A DNA stretch of 64,000 bases from Ruegeria sp. Alg231-54 (GTDB taxonomy: Bacteria; Pseudomonadota; Alphaproteobacteria; Rhodobacterales; Rhodobacteraceae): the NCBI RefSeq assembly GCF_900143525.1, contig NZ_FREZ01000005.1, positions 62,003-126,002 on the forward strand, read 5' to 3'. Made by a program: the position numbers and the translations under genes. The stretch's first letter is position 1. The number at the start of each line of letters is the position of its first letter. Under the pieces are notes generated by a model. That model worked only from the letters and a program-made list of their open reading frames with translations, searched no databases and had not been told where the DNA came from. This document shows, one piece after another, positions 1-9,100 of the stretch.

Positions 1-2840
1 AACAGCAGATCGGTTTCGGTCAGATCCTGCAGGTGCACGAAACTGTCGGCATTCGTGACCCGTTGGGTGATGCCGTCCATATCCTGTGTGATGTGTTCGC
101 CTTCCAAAGCGAAAGAGCTGGCCTCAAGCCATGCCTCACCCGCCTGCGCGCGGGCCTCATCCGTATAGATTTCGGACAGCTGGGTCATGTTCACGCCATA
201 GCTGCCCGGGGCCGGGCCAAAGACGCGCGCCGCCGGGGCCTGTCCGGCATAAGGGTTCCAGTCCGGGGCTTCATCGCGATCCGACAACGCGCGAACAGCT
301 TGACCATAAAGCGCTGAAAGGGTCGGGAACACATCGCGGAACAAGCCTGAGACGCGCAAGGTCACGTCCAGACGTGGGCGACTGAGGTCAGTGATAGGTA
401 GCACTTCGATGCCCGACACCCGCTCGGACCCTTTGTCCCAAACGGGTTTGACGCCCAGCAAGTGCAGCGCCATGGCAAACTCTTCGCCCGCTGTGCGCAT
501 CGTGGCTGAACCCCAGAGATCAACGATCAGCCCCTTGGGATAATCACCCTCTTCCTGCAGGTGTCGCCGCACCAATTCTTCGGCCAGCTTCACGCCTTGG
601 GTATAGGCTGCACGGGTGGGGACTGAGCGCGGATCGGTGGTATACAGATTGCGCCCGGTGGGCAGGACGTCTGACCGTCCGCGGTAGGGAGACCCGGACG
701 GGCCTGCTTCAATCCGTTTTCCTGCTAGCGCGTCGATCAATGCCATGCGTTCGGCATGGGCAGAAGGAGCCGTGTCAAAATTGGCGGTGGCTTCGGGCAC
801 ACGTCCAAAGATATGCAGCCCGTCTCCGAACTGGCTTTCCTTGATGTCACAGACGAAACGATCGATCCGGGTGATCGCCTCGGCGATGCAGGTGGCCTGA
901 TCGAGACCGAGGTCGTTCTCCAGCCCGATGGCTTGCGCTTCGTCCCGAATATCTTCTTGCAGGCGATCGCGGCGCTTGGGGTCCAGCCCGTCGGCATTCG
1001 AAAACTCATCCAGCAGCGATTCCAGCCGAACCATCCGATCCGGGGTACCGCTTTCCTTCATTGGCGGTGGGATATGGCCGAGCGTGACCGCCCCGATCCG
1101 GCGCTTGGCCTGCGCGGCCTCGCCGGGGTCGTTGACGATGAAGGGGTAGATGACAGGTAGATCGCCGATCAATACCTCGGGCCAGCATTCGTTGGACAGC
1201 GCCACAGATTTGCCTGGCAGCCATTCCAGCGTACCGTGCGCGCCGATATGGATCAGTGCATCTGCACCAAGACCTTTGCGCACCCAAAGGTAGAAGGCCA
1301 CGTAGCTGTGGCGCGGGGTACGCGACAGGTCATGGTAGTCGTCATCACGCAACTCGGGCGTGCCGCGTTCAGGTTGCAACGCGACCAGCGCTTTGCCGCG
1401 GCGCAGAGCAGTGAAGTGGAACGCGCCATCTGCAAAGGCGGGATCATCTTCGGTCTTGCCCCAGACGGTTTCGAGGTCTTCGCGCAGTTGTTCCGGCAAT
1501 TCTGCCAGCGCAGTCAGATATTCGCCAAGCGACCACGTAATCCGCGCGTCCAACAACGTATCAGAAATCGGCTCTGCAGGCGCAGTGTCATACCCTTCGC
1601 CCTGCACGTCGGCCAGCATCGCCTCGGCTGATGCCAGTGCGTCGAGGCCTACCGCATGTGCCATCTGCCAATCTTTGCCGGGATAAGTGGACAGCACCAA
1701 GGCGGGTACCTGATCCTCTTTGGGTTTGTCGTTCAGGTTCAGCCAGCCGGTGACCCTGTCGATGATGGCCTCGATCCGTTCCGGTTCAGCCCGGTGAGCA
1801 AAGCGGGAATACTCCAGATGGGGGTCGCGTTTGCCCGGTTCCTTGAACGAGGCAATGCCAGCCGAGATCCGACCGTCCACTTCGGGCAATACGACATGCA
1901 TCGCTAGATCAGCGGGCGAAAGACCGCGCTCTGCCTCCGCCCAAGCCTGGCGGCGTGAGGTGGCCAGAGCAACCTGAAACACCGGCACATTGGCGGCGTC
2001 TAGTGGCGAGGTGCCGGATGCGCCTTTGCCCGAGAACGAGGTTGCGTTGATGATGGCCGCCGGTTCAATGGAGGCGATATTCTCGCGCAGCCAATCGGCG
2101 GCTGCAGGTGCTTTTAGCGAGGGGGCGAACATGCCTACAGCTTCGATGCCTCGCTCTCGCAAACGGCGGATCAGGGCTGCGACCGGGGCAGTGTCTGCCG
2201 ATGTCAGATAAGCACGATAGAAGGTTACCAGAATACACTTCGCGTCGCTCGTGAACGTTGTTTCGATCGGGATTACGCCACGATCCGGGCACCAAGCGCC
2301 GCACTCTGGCAAGGTCTTTGCGCCCATCACCGGCCCGGCATAAAGCCCCGCCGCAAGCGCCATTTGTGCCAAAGCCGCTTGCGCCGCGACTTCGCCGCCA
2401 GTGTCACACAGATGCGCTAACCGCCGCAGGGTCGAGACGGGCAGGGTGGAGTAGTCATCCAGACGCGTGTCCTCGCGCCCGTCGGCGGGTAGGACGGCCA
2501 GCGCGATGCCCTTGGCCTGTGCCAGCGCCAGAACTTGCTGCAATCCGTAGGACCAGTAAGGGACACCGCCGATGAGGCGGATCAGGATGCCCTTGGCGCC
2601 CTCGAGCGTTTGTTCGACGTAGGTGTCGACGGACAGCGGGTGTTTTAACGCAGTCAGATTGGCCAACCGCATCGTCGGCATCCGCCCTTCGGCACCACCA
2701 CCGCGATGCCAGCCTGCCGCGAAAGCGCCAAGGTCGCTGTCCGAAAAGGACAGCACCACCAGATCCGCCGGGCTCTGGCCCAGATCGGTCGGGGTCTCGG
2801 TTTCTTCTAACCCGTGGCTTTCGCGGAAGACGACGTGCAT
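1..2840 (-). CDS. cobN: Cobaltochelatase subunit CobN (partial, C-terminus beyond window)
   Basis: Large subunit of the aerobic cobaltochelatase (CobNST), which inserts cobalt into hydrogenobyrinic acid a,c-diamide during cobalamin synthesis in the cytoplasm. I translated the minus strand from the ATG at 2840. The reading frame stays open to base 1 (about 946 residues, of roughly 1,250 expected), so the end of the gene is missing. Visible family features are the start MHVVFRESHG, the stretch LIRLIGGVPYWSYGL and the conserved block IGAHGTLEWLPGKSVALS. The ATG lies 3 nt after the cobW stop, so the two are co-transcribed and probably translationally coupled. Expression should follow the cobalamin riboswitch upstream of the operon. 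The family assignment is firm; the missing end prevents any check of intactness. Confidence 0.95.
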   Translation of the reverse strand, partial: MHVVFRESHGLEETETPTDLGQSPADLVVLSFSDSDLGAFAAGWHRGGGAEGRMPTMRLANLTALKHPLSVDTYVEQTLEGAKGILIRLIGGVPYWSYGLQQVLALAQAKGIALAVLPADGREDTRLDDYSTLPVSTLRRLAHLCDTGGEVAAQAALAQMALAAGLYAGPVMGAKTLPECGAWCPDRGVIPIETTFTSDAKCILVTFYRAYLTSADTAPVAALIRRLRERGIEAVGMFAPSLKAPAAADWLRENIASIEPAAIINATSFSGKGASGTSPLDAANVPVFQVALATSRRQAWAEAERGLSPADLAMHVVLPEVDGRISAGIASFKEPGKRDPHLEYSRFAHRAEPERIEAIIDRVTGWLNLNDKPKEDQVPALVLSTYPGKDWQMAHAVGLDALASAEAMLADVQGEGYDTAPAEPISDTLLDARITWSLGEYLTALAELPEQLREDLETVWGKTEDDPAFADGAFHFTALRRGKALVALQPERGTPELRDDDYHDLSRTPRHSYVAFYLWVRKGLGADALIHIGAHGTLEWLPGKSVALSNECWPEVLIGDLPVIYPFIVNDPGEAAQAKRRIGAVTLGHIPPPMKESGTPDRMVRLESLLDEFSNADGLDPKRRDRLQEDIRDEAQAIGLENDLGLDQATCIAEAITRIDRFVCDIKESQFGDGLHIFGRVPEATANFDTAPSAHAERMALIDALAGKRIEAGPSGSPYRGRSDVLPTGRNLYTTDPRSVPTRAAYTQGVKLAEELVRRHLQEEGDYPKGLIVDLWGSATMRTAGEEFAMALHLLGVKPVWDKGSERVSGIEVLPITDLSRPRLDVTLRVSGLFRDVFPTLSALYGQAVRALSDRDEAPDWNPYAGQAPAARVFGPAPGSYGVNMTQLSEIYTDEARAQAGEAWLEASSFALEGEHITQDMDGITQRVTNADSFVHLQDLTETDLL

Positions 2841-2843
2841 GGC

Positions 2844-3899
2844 TTACTCGGCGGCCTCGGTCACACCCACGAGGATATCGCGGATTGCGGCCTCTTTGAT
2901 GTCGTCATGCTCGGCAATGACCACCAGACGCGAGCGGCGCTCTTCGCCGGGCTCCCACGGGCGGTCGTACTGATGACGCACGCGGGCACCAACGGCCTGC
3001 ACCAGCAGACGCATGGGTTTGCCCTGAACGGCGGCATAGCCTTTGACGCGCAGAATGTTCAGCTCATTGGCCAGACGTTCAATGTTGGCGACCAGCTGGG
3101 CCGAATCGGTCTGTTCGGGCAATTCGACGATGATGCTTTCGAAATCGTCGTGTTCGTGGTCGTGGTGGCCGTCGTGATGCGACGGGCGCGCGTCCATGTC
3201 ATCCTCGGCGGCGGCTTCGAGGCCCAGCACGACACGCACGTCAACGGCGCCTTCGGCAACCTCAACCACGGGCAGCGGGCGCGGAGCCTCAGCCGCGATG
3301 ACCTCTTTGGCTTTGGCAACGCCTTCCGGACCGGCCAGATCGGGTTTTGTCAGCAGGATGATGTCGGCGCACGAGATCTGGTCCTCGAAGACCTCGGACA
3401 GAGGCGTTTCGTGGTCGATCGAGTCATCGGCCAGGCGCTGGGCCTCCACGGCTTCGACGTTAGGGGCGAAACGCCCGGCGGCGACGGCCTCGGCATCGGC
3501 CAGAGCGATCACGCCATCGACGGTGATTTTCGAGCGGATATCCGGCCAATCAAACGCTTTTAGCAGCGGCTTGGGCAGGGCGAGACCGGACGTTTCGATC
3601 AGTATGTGATCGGGGCGCGGCTCCAGCGCCATCAGCGCCTCAATGGTCGGGATGAAATCATCGGCTACGGTGCAGCAGATGCAGCCATTGGCAAGTTCCA
3701 TGATGTTTTCCGCCGGGCAATCCGGAATGGCGCAGGATTTCAGGATATCGCCATCCACACCCACATCGCCAAACTCGTTGACGATAACGGCCAGGCGCTT
3801 GCCCTGCGGGTTCTGCATCAGGTGTTTGACAAGCGTGGTTTTGCCTGAGCCCAGAAAGCCGGTGATCACAGTGACGGGGAGTTTTTCAAGGTTGCTCAT
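2844..3899 (-). CDS. cobW: CobW-type GTPase / metal chaperone
   Basis: G3E-family P-loop GTPase of the CobW group, thought to deliver cobalt to the CobN chelatase. From the chosen start (MSNLEKLPVT) the Walker A motif GFLGSGKTT lies near residue 15, followed by the family CxCC metal-binding motif in ELANGCICCTV. A His/Asp-rich stretch (HHDGHHDHEHDD) marks the linker before the CobW C-terminal domain. About 351 residues, normal for the family. The ATG at 3899 overlaps the stop of the upstream DUF1636 gene by 4 bp (ATGA), which supports this start over the longer in-frame extension. It sits between DUF1636 and cobN under the cobalamin riboswitch, so the substrate is most likely cobalt; zinc, as in other G3E members, is less likely here. 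Confidence 0.95.
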   Translation of the reverse strand: MSNLEKLPVTVITGFLGSGKTTLVKHLMQNPQGKRLAVIVNEFGDVGVDGDILKSCAIPDCPAENIMELANGCICCTVADDFIPTIEALMALEPRPDHILIETSGLALPKPLLKAFDWPDIRSKITVDGVIALADAEAVAAGRFAPNVEAVEAQRLADDSIDHETPLSEVFEDQISCADIILLTKPDLAGPEGVAKAKEVIAAEAPRPLPVVEVAEGAVDVRVVLGLEAAAEDDMDARPSHHDGHHDHEHDDFESIIVELPEQTDSAQLVANIERLANELNILRVKGYAAVQGKPMRLLVQAVGARVRHQYDRPWEPGEERRSRLVVIAEHDDIKEAAIRDILVGVTEAAE

Positions 3900-4276
3900 T
3901 TCAGGGCTCCAATCGGGGGAATGCGGGCCGCACAGTTTTTGCGGAAATGTTCGGGGCGTTCGCGCCATTTCACCAGACCGTCTTCAGCGGCCAGATACTT
4001 GGTGACGCCTTCAACGATGGTCTCGACATGGTCGGTTTCGTCGAGGTTTTCATAAACGAAGGTCCATCGTGACGGGCCGCCACGCAAAGCGATCGAGCAT
4101 CCCTGATCACAGTTCGACAGACATTCCACCGGTTTCAGGTCGACGCCGTCCGGCAAGCCAGCCTGTTCAAGTGCTTTATGCAGCAAAGTGCCGGGTCGCT
4201 GGGCGTCATCTTCGATGGGTAACCCACGGCGGCATGTCGTGCAGACCAGCAACTCGACTGGTGCGGTCTCGGTCAT
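3896..4276 (-). CDS. DUF1636 metal-binding protein of the cobalamin operon
   Basis: Small soluble protein (about 126 residues) of the DUF1636 family, which resembles thioredoxin-like 2Fe-2S ferredoxins. The cysteine pattern fits this: LLVCTTCRRG near the N-terminus and CLSNCDQGCS in the middle. Its exact reaction is unknown; location as first gene of the DUF1636-cobW-cobN operon suggests a redox or metal-handling partner of cobalt insertion. Two ATGs are possible, 4285 and 4276. The purine-rich GGGGG run abuts the first and lies 9 nt from the second, so I prefer 4276. The stop overlaps the cobW start by 4 bp. Confidence 0.85.
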   Translation of the reverse strand: MTETAPVELLVCTTCRRGLPIEDDAQRPGTLLHKALEQAGLPDGVDLKPVECLSNCDQGCSIALRGGPSRWTFVYENLDETDHVETIVEGVTKYLAAEDGLVKWRERPEHFRKNCAARIPPIGALK

Positions 4277-4384
4277 GTCTCTCATCCCCCTAAATCCTTT
4301 TATACGGGGGACGGGGTTTCATGCGGGCCACGCGTCTGCACATGGACCCGACACCGGAACACCCCGCCCGGTTTCAACTTCGGG

Positions 4385-4560
4385 TGCTGGCAGGTCTCCC
4401 GGCTTGCGGATGTCAGAGGCGAGCCTCTGTCGGATGTCCCGCCTTCCCGGCCTATTGGGCCAGTGGCTTTGGGCACCCTCTCCGGTCACGGTCGCGGGGG
4501 CGGCTGTGCTTGGCGGAATAACCGCTGGCACATTCCCTTTTCATCCATCCGGGGATGGAC
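4385..4560 (-). promoter_or_regulatory. Cobalamin (B12) riboswitch
   Basis: Read on the minus strand, the leader contains the ordered conserved elements of the cobalamin riboswitch: AAAAGGGAAT (4532-4541), then GCCGCCCCCGC, then GCCACTG, then GGGAAGGCG, and finally the B12-box-like end AGCCGGGAGACCTGCC (4389-4404). It ends about 110 nt before the DUF1636 start. Family behaviour is repression of the downstream genes when adenosylcobalamin is bound, so DUF1636-cobW-cobN would be expressed under B12 limitation. Boundaries are approximate; identity is secure. Confidence 0.93.
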
Positions 4561-5091
4561 ACCAACGCATGCGACATGCGGCACGGGCAGGGGGCTTGTC
4601 AAGCACGACTGGGGATTGAAAACCCGCAACGTCAGAAAAGCGACTTGCCGAAGTCAGTCAGCGGCATCCGATGCGATCCGATCACGCAGCGAGGCGCAAT
4701 TCAGCCCGGCCGTCGCTGATGATTGAGCGCTTCCGGGTTTGGCAATCAGGTAGTGCGGTTGTGTAAATGGAATCGCTGGACCCGCAATCACAACAGGCAC
4801 GCCTAGGGCAATCGCGTTTGGTGCGAACCTTTGGGCTAAATACATAGCAAACTGGAACGGACTGGGCAGAGGCAAAACAATTCCCTCAACCACCCTGCGC
4901 ACTATACGCTACGTCGCTTGTTCAAAGCAGGCGGGTTTGAACCTTTGGTCATACTTTCAAACCACTTAGGCATGTAGCTCCAGACATCAACGCCGACGGT
5001 TGCGCTGTTCCGGAGGCCAGGAAACTCCTGATACCAAACTGTAAACGCCCAAATTTGTGAAAGCAGAGCAGAAAGCGGATTGCTTGGAAAT
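4561..5091. other. Gene-poor stretch between riboswitch and island
   Basis: About 530 bases without a convincing gene. The longest candidate is a GTG-started minus-strand frame of 82 codons (4654-4902, product beginning MRRVVEGIVLPLPSPF). I do not recognise it. It has no clear ribosome-binding site and could be a decayed gene remnant. The right end of this stretch is the sequence that originally followed the tRNA-Cys 3' end before the island inserted. Confidence 0.5.
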
Positions 5092-5111
5092 AAATGGAGG
5101 CGAGTACCGGA
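5092..5111. repeat. attL: remnant of tRNA-Cys 3' end
   Basis: Direct repeat copy beginning AAATGGAGGCGAGTACC, identical over 20 bp to 14886-14905. Bases 5095-5111 equal the last 17 bases of tRNA-Cys on the minus strand (including CCA). After base 5111 the sequence diverges from tRNA, so this is the displaced original 3' end left by site-specific integration. Confidence 0.9.
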
Positions 5112-5509
5112 CCCGCTACCATTTTTCTAAGCCATTGGAAGGCTTGAGTAATCGAGTGCGAGGTTGAGGTTTGTGTCGCACTTTGTGTTGCACACATTGC
5201 AAATCGTGCACACGACTGTCAACTAGACTCAGCCAAAAGTTACCTTGCGGACGGGTCAGCGACTTCCATAGGCGCGACCGACGCTGGAATTTCCGTCAGC
5301 ACGGAGGCTACTAACGAAGCCGAATGTGAGCTTTGAAGCAGTTCCGTCATCGGGGCGGGGGGTATGGGGGCATTCTTCACGCCAAACACATTAGATATGG
5401 GCCCAAAAAAATGTGGTGAAAATTTACATCTCTAATCAGGCACCTTAAGCATCCGTGTATTCAACACCCCTTTCAAAGGGCATTTGTTGTTGGGCGTTCA
5501 TGTCGTTGA
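5112..5509. other. Non-coding left end of the island with recombination-site motifs
   Basis: About 400 bases with no supported gene. It holds a motif (5172-5188, TGTGTCGCACTTTGTGT) that recurs in the same orientation just inside the other island end (14828-14844, 16 of 17 bases the same), and two copies of TGCACAC (5189-5195 and 5207-5213) spaced 18 bp apart. These look like arm-type binding sites for the recombinase. The remainder is the 3' untranslated end of the restriction-modification operon. Confidence 0.55.
5172..5188 (+). repeat. Putative integrase arm-type site, left copy
   Basis: TGTGTCGCACTTTGTGT lies 60 bp inside attL and matches 14828-14844 except for one base. Short direct repeats inside both att cores are the usual arm sites of tyrosine recombinases; the function here is inferred from position only. 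Confidence 0.5.
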
Positions 5510-6139
5510 CTACTTGTCTTTGGGCCGCCAGTAGAGCGAAACAACCTTGTGGCGAACGTGGAAATTTAACCCTGAGCACTCGTGTTTGTGTGTAGACTCG
5601 AATGTCAGAGGGTTGCCGACTTCCCCTTCGCTTGTTGTGACGTTTGGGTTTTTATCTTCAAGCGCTTTGCGCCATTTGGATAGTTTCTCCACCGCGTCTT
5701 TTACAAAGCAGTAGATCAATACGTCGCCATTGTCTTGGCCGGGGTTGCCTGTCGAGTACCTTGTCGACAATTGTTGAAATCCTTTGTCCAGCCATGAATA
5801 CTTGCTGTGAATCTTTGCTTCTGCCAGCCATAGAAAATCGTCGCGCTCTTCGACGACAATGTCACAATGCCCGCCGACTGACGCGTTGTGTGTCGCCTTG
5901 ATCCCAGAATGGGTCAGCATATCACATACTTGAATCGTCAAACTGTCTTCGTCTTCGTCCTTTTTCTGCTTTTTTTCGCGATGTTTGACCAACTTATTAC
6001 AGGCGAAGTCCACGCATTTTCGCACAGAACGCAATCTGGCGTCATGATCCTGTGCCATCAGAAAGTCTATTCCGGACTCCATTTCCGTGCCCGCAACTTT
6101 CGCGCGGAGAACAGCCAGAGCATCAAGTTCGGCGGTCAT
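5510..6139 (-). CDS. PD-(D/E)XK nuclease-like protein coupled to type ISP enzyme
   Basis: A 209-residue protein I cannot assign to a named family. Residues 88-110 read VGGHCDIVVEE...LWLAEAKIHS, giving D93, E107 and K109, the D-x13-ExK arrangement of PD-(D/E)XK nucleases. Before it is a very charged Lys/Asp/Glu stretch (residues 53-65), and the N-terminal 50 residues look helical. The ATG overlaps the stop of the type ISP gene by 4 bp, so the two products are made together. Likely roles are an accessory nuclease, a regulator of restriction, or an immunity factor; LlaGI-type enzymes are described as single polypeptides, so a coupled partner is unusual. Nuclease activity is inferred from the motif alone. 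Confidence 0.65.
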   Translation of the reverse strand: MTAELDALAVLRAKVAGTEMESGIDFLMAQDHDARLRSVRKCVDFACNKLVKHREKKQKKDEDEDSLTIQVCDMLTHSGIKATHNASVGGHCDIVVEERDDFLWLAEAKIHSKYSWLDKGFQQLSTRYSTGNPGQDNGDVLIYCFVKDAVEKLSKWRKALEDKNPNVTTSEGEVGNPLTFESTHKHECSGLNFHVRHKVVSLYWRPKDK

Positions 6140-9100
6140 GCTTCGGGCACCTCAAATAAGTCACTGTCTAATTGGAAGAACGGGATGACATGTTTTGATG
6201 CGTTCTTGACTTTCTTGTTCGTTATTGGATGCAAGACGGTGTCGACATCCAGCGCGCGTTGGAACTCTTCTGAGCTGAGTTGGTGACGTACAGCGTCGTC
6301 GTCCACAAACTCGGCTGAGGCGCTGAAGATCGCGTATTCCGATTGAACCAAGATCGCCAGTGCTGCGACAATGTCCTCTTCCAGCTCGTTGCGTCCCAAG
6401 AGCTTGAGAAGGCCGCTGACGCGCAGAGTTTCTCCGGCGACCACCTTGCCCCAAGACACGGCCTCAACGATCTGTAGAGCCGTCTCTGCGGCCGGTGTGC
6501 CTGCCCAATGTTTGTTTATGGCGGACTTGAGGTCAGTCACTGAGCGCACGCCTTTTTGCTCGCCGGTATCGATGTCCAGCGGTGGAAGGCTATTCACGAT
6601 CTTCATCGTCTCTAGGCTAACGGTGATCACGCGCTGGAACAGCTCTAGCAGGTACTTGGGGTCGCCGACCGTCTCGTTCGCGTAATCGTTAGCATCGTTG
6701 ACGATGCCGCTCTTTTTGTCAGTTTTGACGATCTGCCGTTCCATCACCCATTCCAGAGCGGGCTTGCCATTGACGACGTAGTCATACGCCTCCTGCGGGA
6801 TGTTCTGGAGCGTGATGTTCTCGTTGTAGATGACCGTCGTCAGGTCCTTTTCCTTGCCTTTGCTGCCCCACTTCCATTTTTTGGTGTGCTTGACCCGGTA
6901 GAATGCGACAGGGTCGTCCTGCGCCTCCGGGATAAGGCGGTGGTCGCCTTCTTTGAACGTAACCATGTAAGGTTCTGCGCTTTCAAAATTCACGTGCAGA
7001 TCACCGAGGGCGCGGCCTGCTTCAACGAAGGCGGCGAAGTCATCATAGGTTTTAACCGCCGGAATACGGGGGAGTTGTTTGGCAAGGTTGTTTTTGAACC
7101 GCTCGCGATAGTCGGGCGAGTGCAACAGGCCATAGATGTAATAGAACAGATCCTCTTTGCTGATCTCCTGCCCCGGATAGGCAGCTTGGAAATGCGCAAG
7201 CCCGTTATCGGTGATCGCATCGTGGCGGGTAAGGCCGCTGGCCTGATCGCTCGAAGCGGCGAAGAGTCCGTCAGCGGGTTGGTTTTCTTCGTAGAGATAG
7301 AGCGGGAAACACTGTCCTTTTTCCACCAAATCATAGCTGGGCAGTGCGTCGGACATTAACACTGAGAACCCGGCCCGCGCCCCTGTTCCTGCAACCTGAA
7401 TTGCTAAATTCTTCGTTTCCGACTGCGGAAAGATTCGCGGCATTTGATAGACGCGCTCGTTGAGCCGACGATCAAAATACTGCCATTGCAGCATGAATGG
7501 TCGATAGATCGCGGGCCGAACGGCGCCGTCGAGATACTCCAGCGCCTTCATCCGCCCTAGATCGGCTTTCAAGTTGCCCGTCCAACTGATCTTCCGCGCA
7601 TCATCGTCCGCGAACCTGCCGACGTCCTTGGGCTGCCCTTCCTTTTCGTAGCGGCCCACTTCGGCGTTGTAGAAGTCGATCATGCGGCGCATGTCGCTTG
7701 CTAATTTGCGGCGGCTGGAGTTGTAGGTCCACGCATCGCGGGCGCTCAGCACACCTTGTGAATAATTGTCGAACAGTCCCTCTTCTTCGCCACGCTTCGC
7801 GCCCAGCACTGGAAACTCGTCGAAGCTCGGGTCCACCTGATCTAGCCAATCGTTCTTGGCGTCCGGCGTGATCCGTCGCCAGCCCTTGGCCTGTGTGATG
7901 CCATCAATGGATCGGAAATTGCGGATGATCCCCAGTTTCTCGCTAGTAGTCAGGTCCGGGCCAACATCGTGAAAATGAATGTGTCCATGTGCCGACGCAT
8001 TCGGGTTCTTAACCAAAAGTGCGATGGAGATACCGGTCATGCTTCCCGAACCGAAAACGTTTTGACCTTCCCTTGCCGCGCCCTTCGAGAGCATGTTCTT
8101 TCTAATATCACCTCGCAGGTGGAATACATGCAGGTCCGTATATTCTTCGGCCAAACACTTGCGCATACCGTCAGCGAACGATCTTTCGATCCAAGCACTG
8201 CCTGAAACGAAAGCCATGATCCCTGCATCGCCGATCCGATCAGACGCCCAGCGGAAGGCGCGGATGTAACTGTCGTACAGATTCTTCTGTAGCTGGGCAT
8301 TGGAAGCGGCTGCATAGGTTTCCCTTATGCGCTCATCTAATGCAGGATAGCCGATGTTTTTGGCGTTCTCATTTTCGCTTTTCTGCCCCGCGGAATACGG
8401 CGGATTCCCAACGATCACGCGGATATCCAGAGCCTTTTGTTTAGTCCGGCGTTCGGAGTTGTCAGGCAGCAGGTTGGCGATCATATCGCGGTCCTGCTCG
8501 TACATTTGGAACGTATCCGTCAGCAGGATGCCCTTGAACGGCTCATATGAGGCATCGTCGCTCAACGCGCCCTGTGCCAGTTCGTGATAGACCGTCTCAA
8601 TATTCACTGCGGCGATGTAATAGGCCAGAAGCACGATCTCATTGGCGTGAATCTCATGCTGGTATTTGTGCTCTAGCTCTTCGGGCGCGATCAGGCCGGA
8701 TTGTAGCAAGCGGGTGATGAAGGTGCCGGTTCCGGTGAACGGGTCAAGGATGTGGACGCCTCGAGACCCCAGCGTTTGCCCGAACTGGGCCCTCAACACG
8801 TCGTTGACCGAATGCAGGATGAAGTCGACCACTTCGACGGGGGTGTAGACGATGCCAAGGCGCTGCGTCAGTTTCTCAAAAGCTCCCTTAAAGAAGCTCT
8901 CGTATAGCTTTAGGATTAACTCTTGTCGCCCGGTAGCGGTCACGATCCCCTCCGCGCGCCGTTCCACGCTGGCATAGAACTTTGCGAGGCTCTCGGATTC
9001 CTTGGACAGGTTATGCTGATGAAGCTGATCCAGCACAATTTCCATTGCGCGGGAGACTGGGTTTTCCTTGGTAAAATCACTGCTTTTGAAAAGCGCGTCG

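Noticed and set aside
5095..5111. Second tRNA-Cys gene
   Set aside because: Only the last 17 bases match; the rest of the tRNA is missing, so it is the displaced att remnant.
4949..5197. 82-codon minus-strand frame crossing attL
   Set aside because: It reads across the integration junction, has no family match that I recognise, and was created by the insertion if it is open at all.
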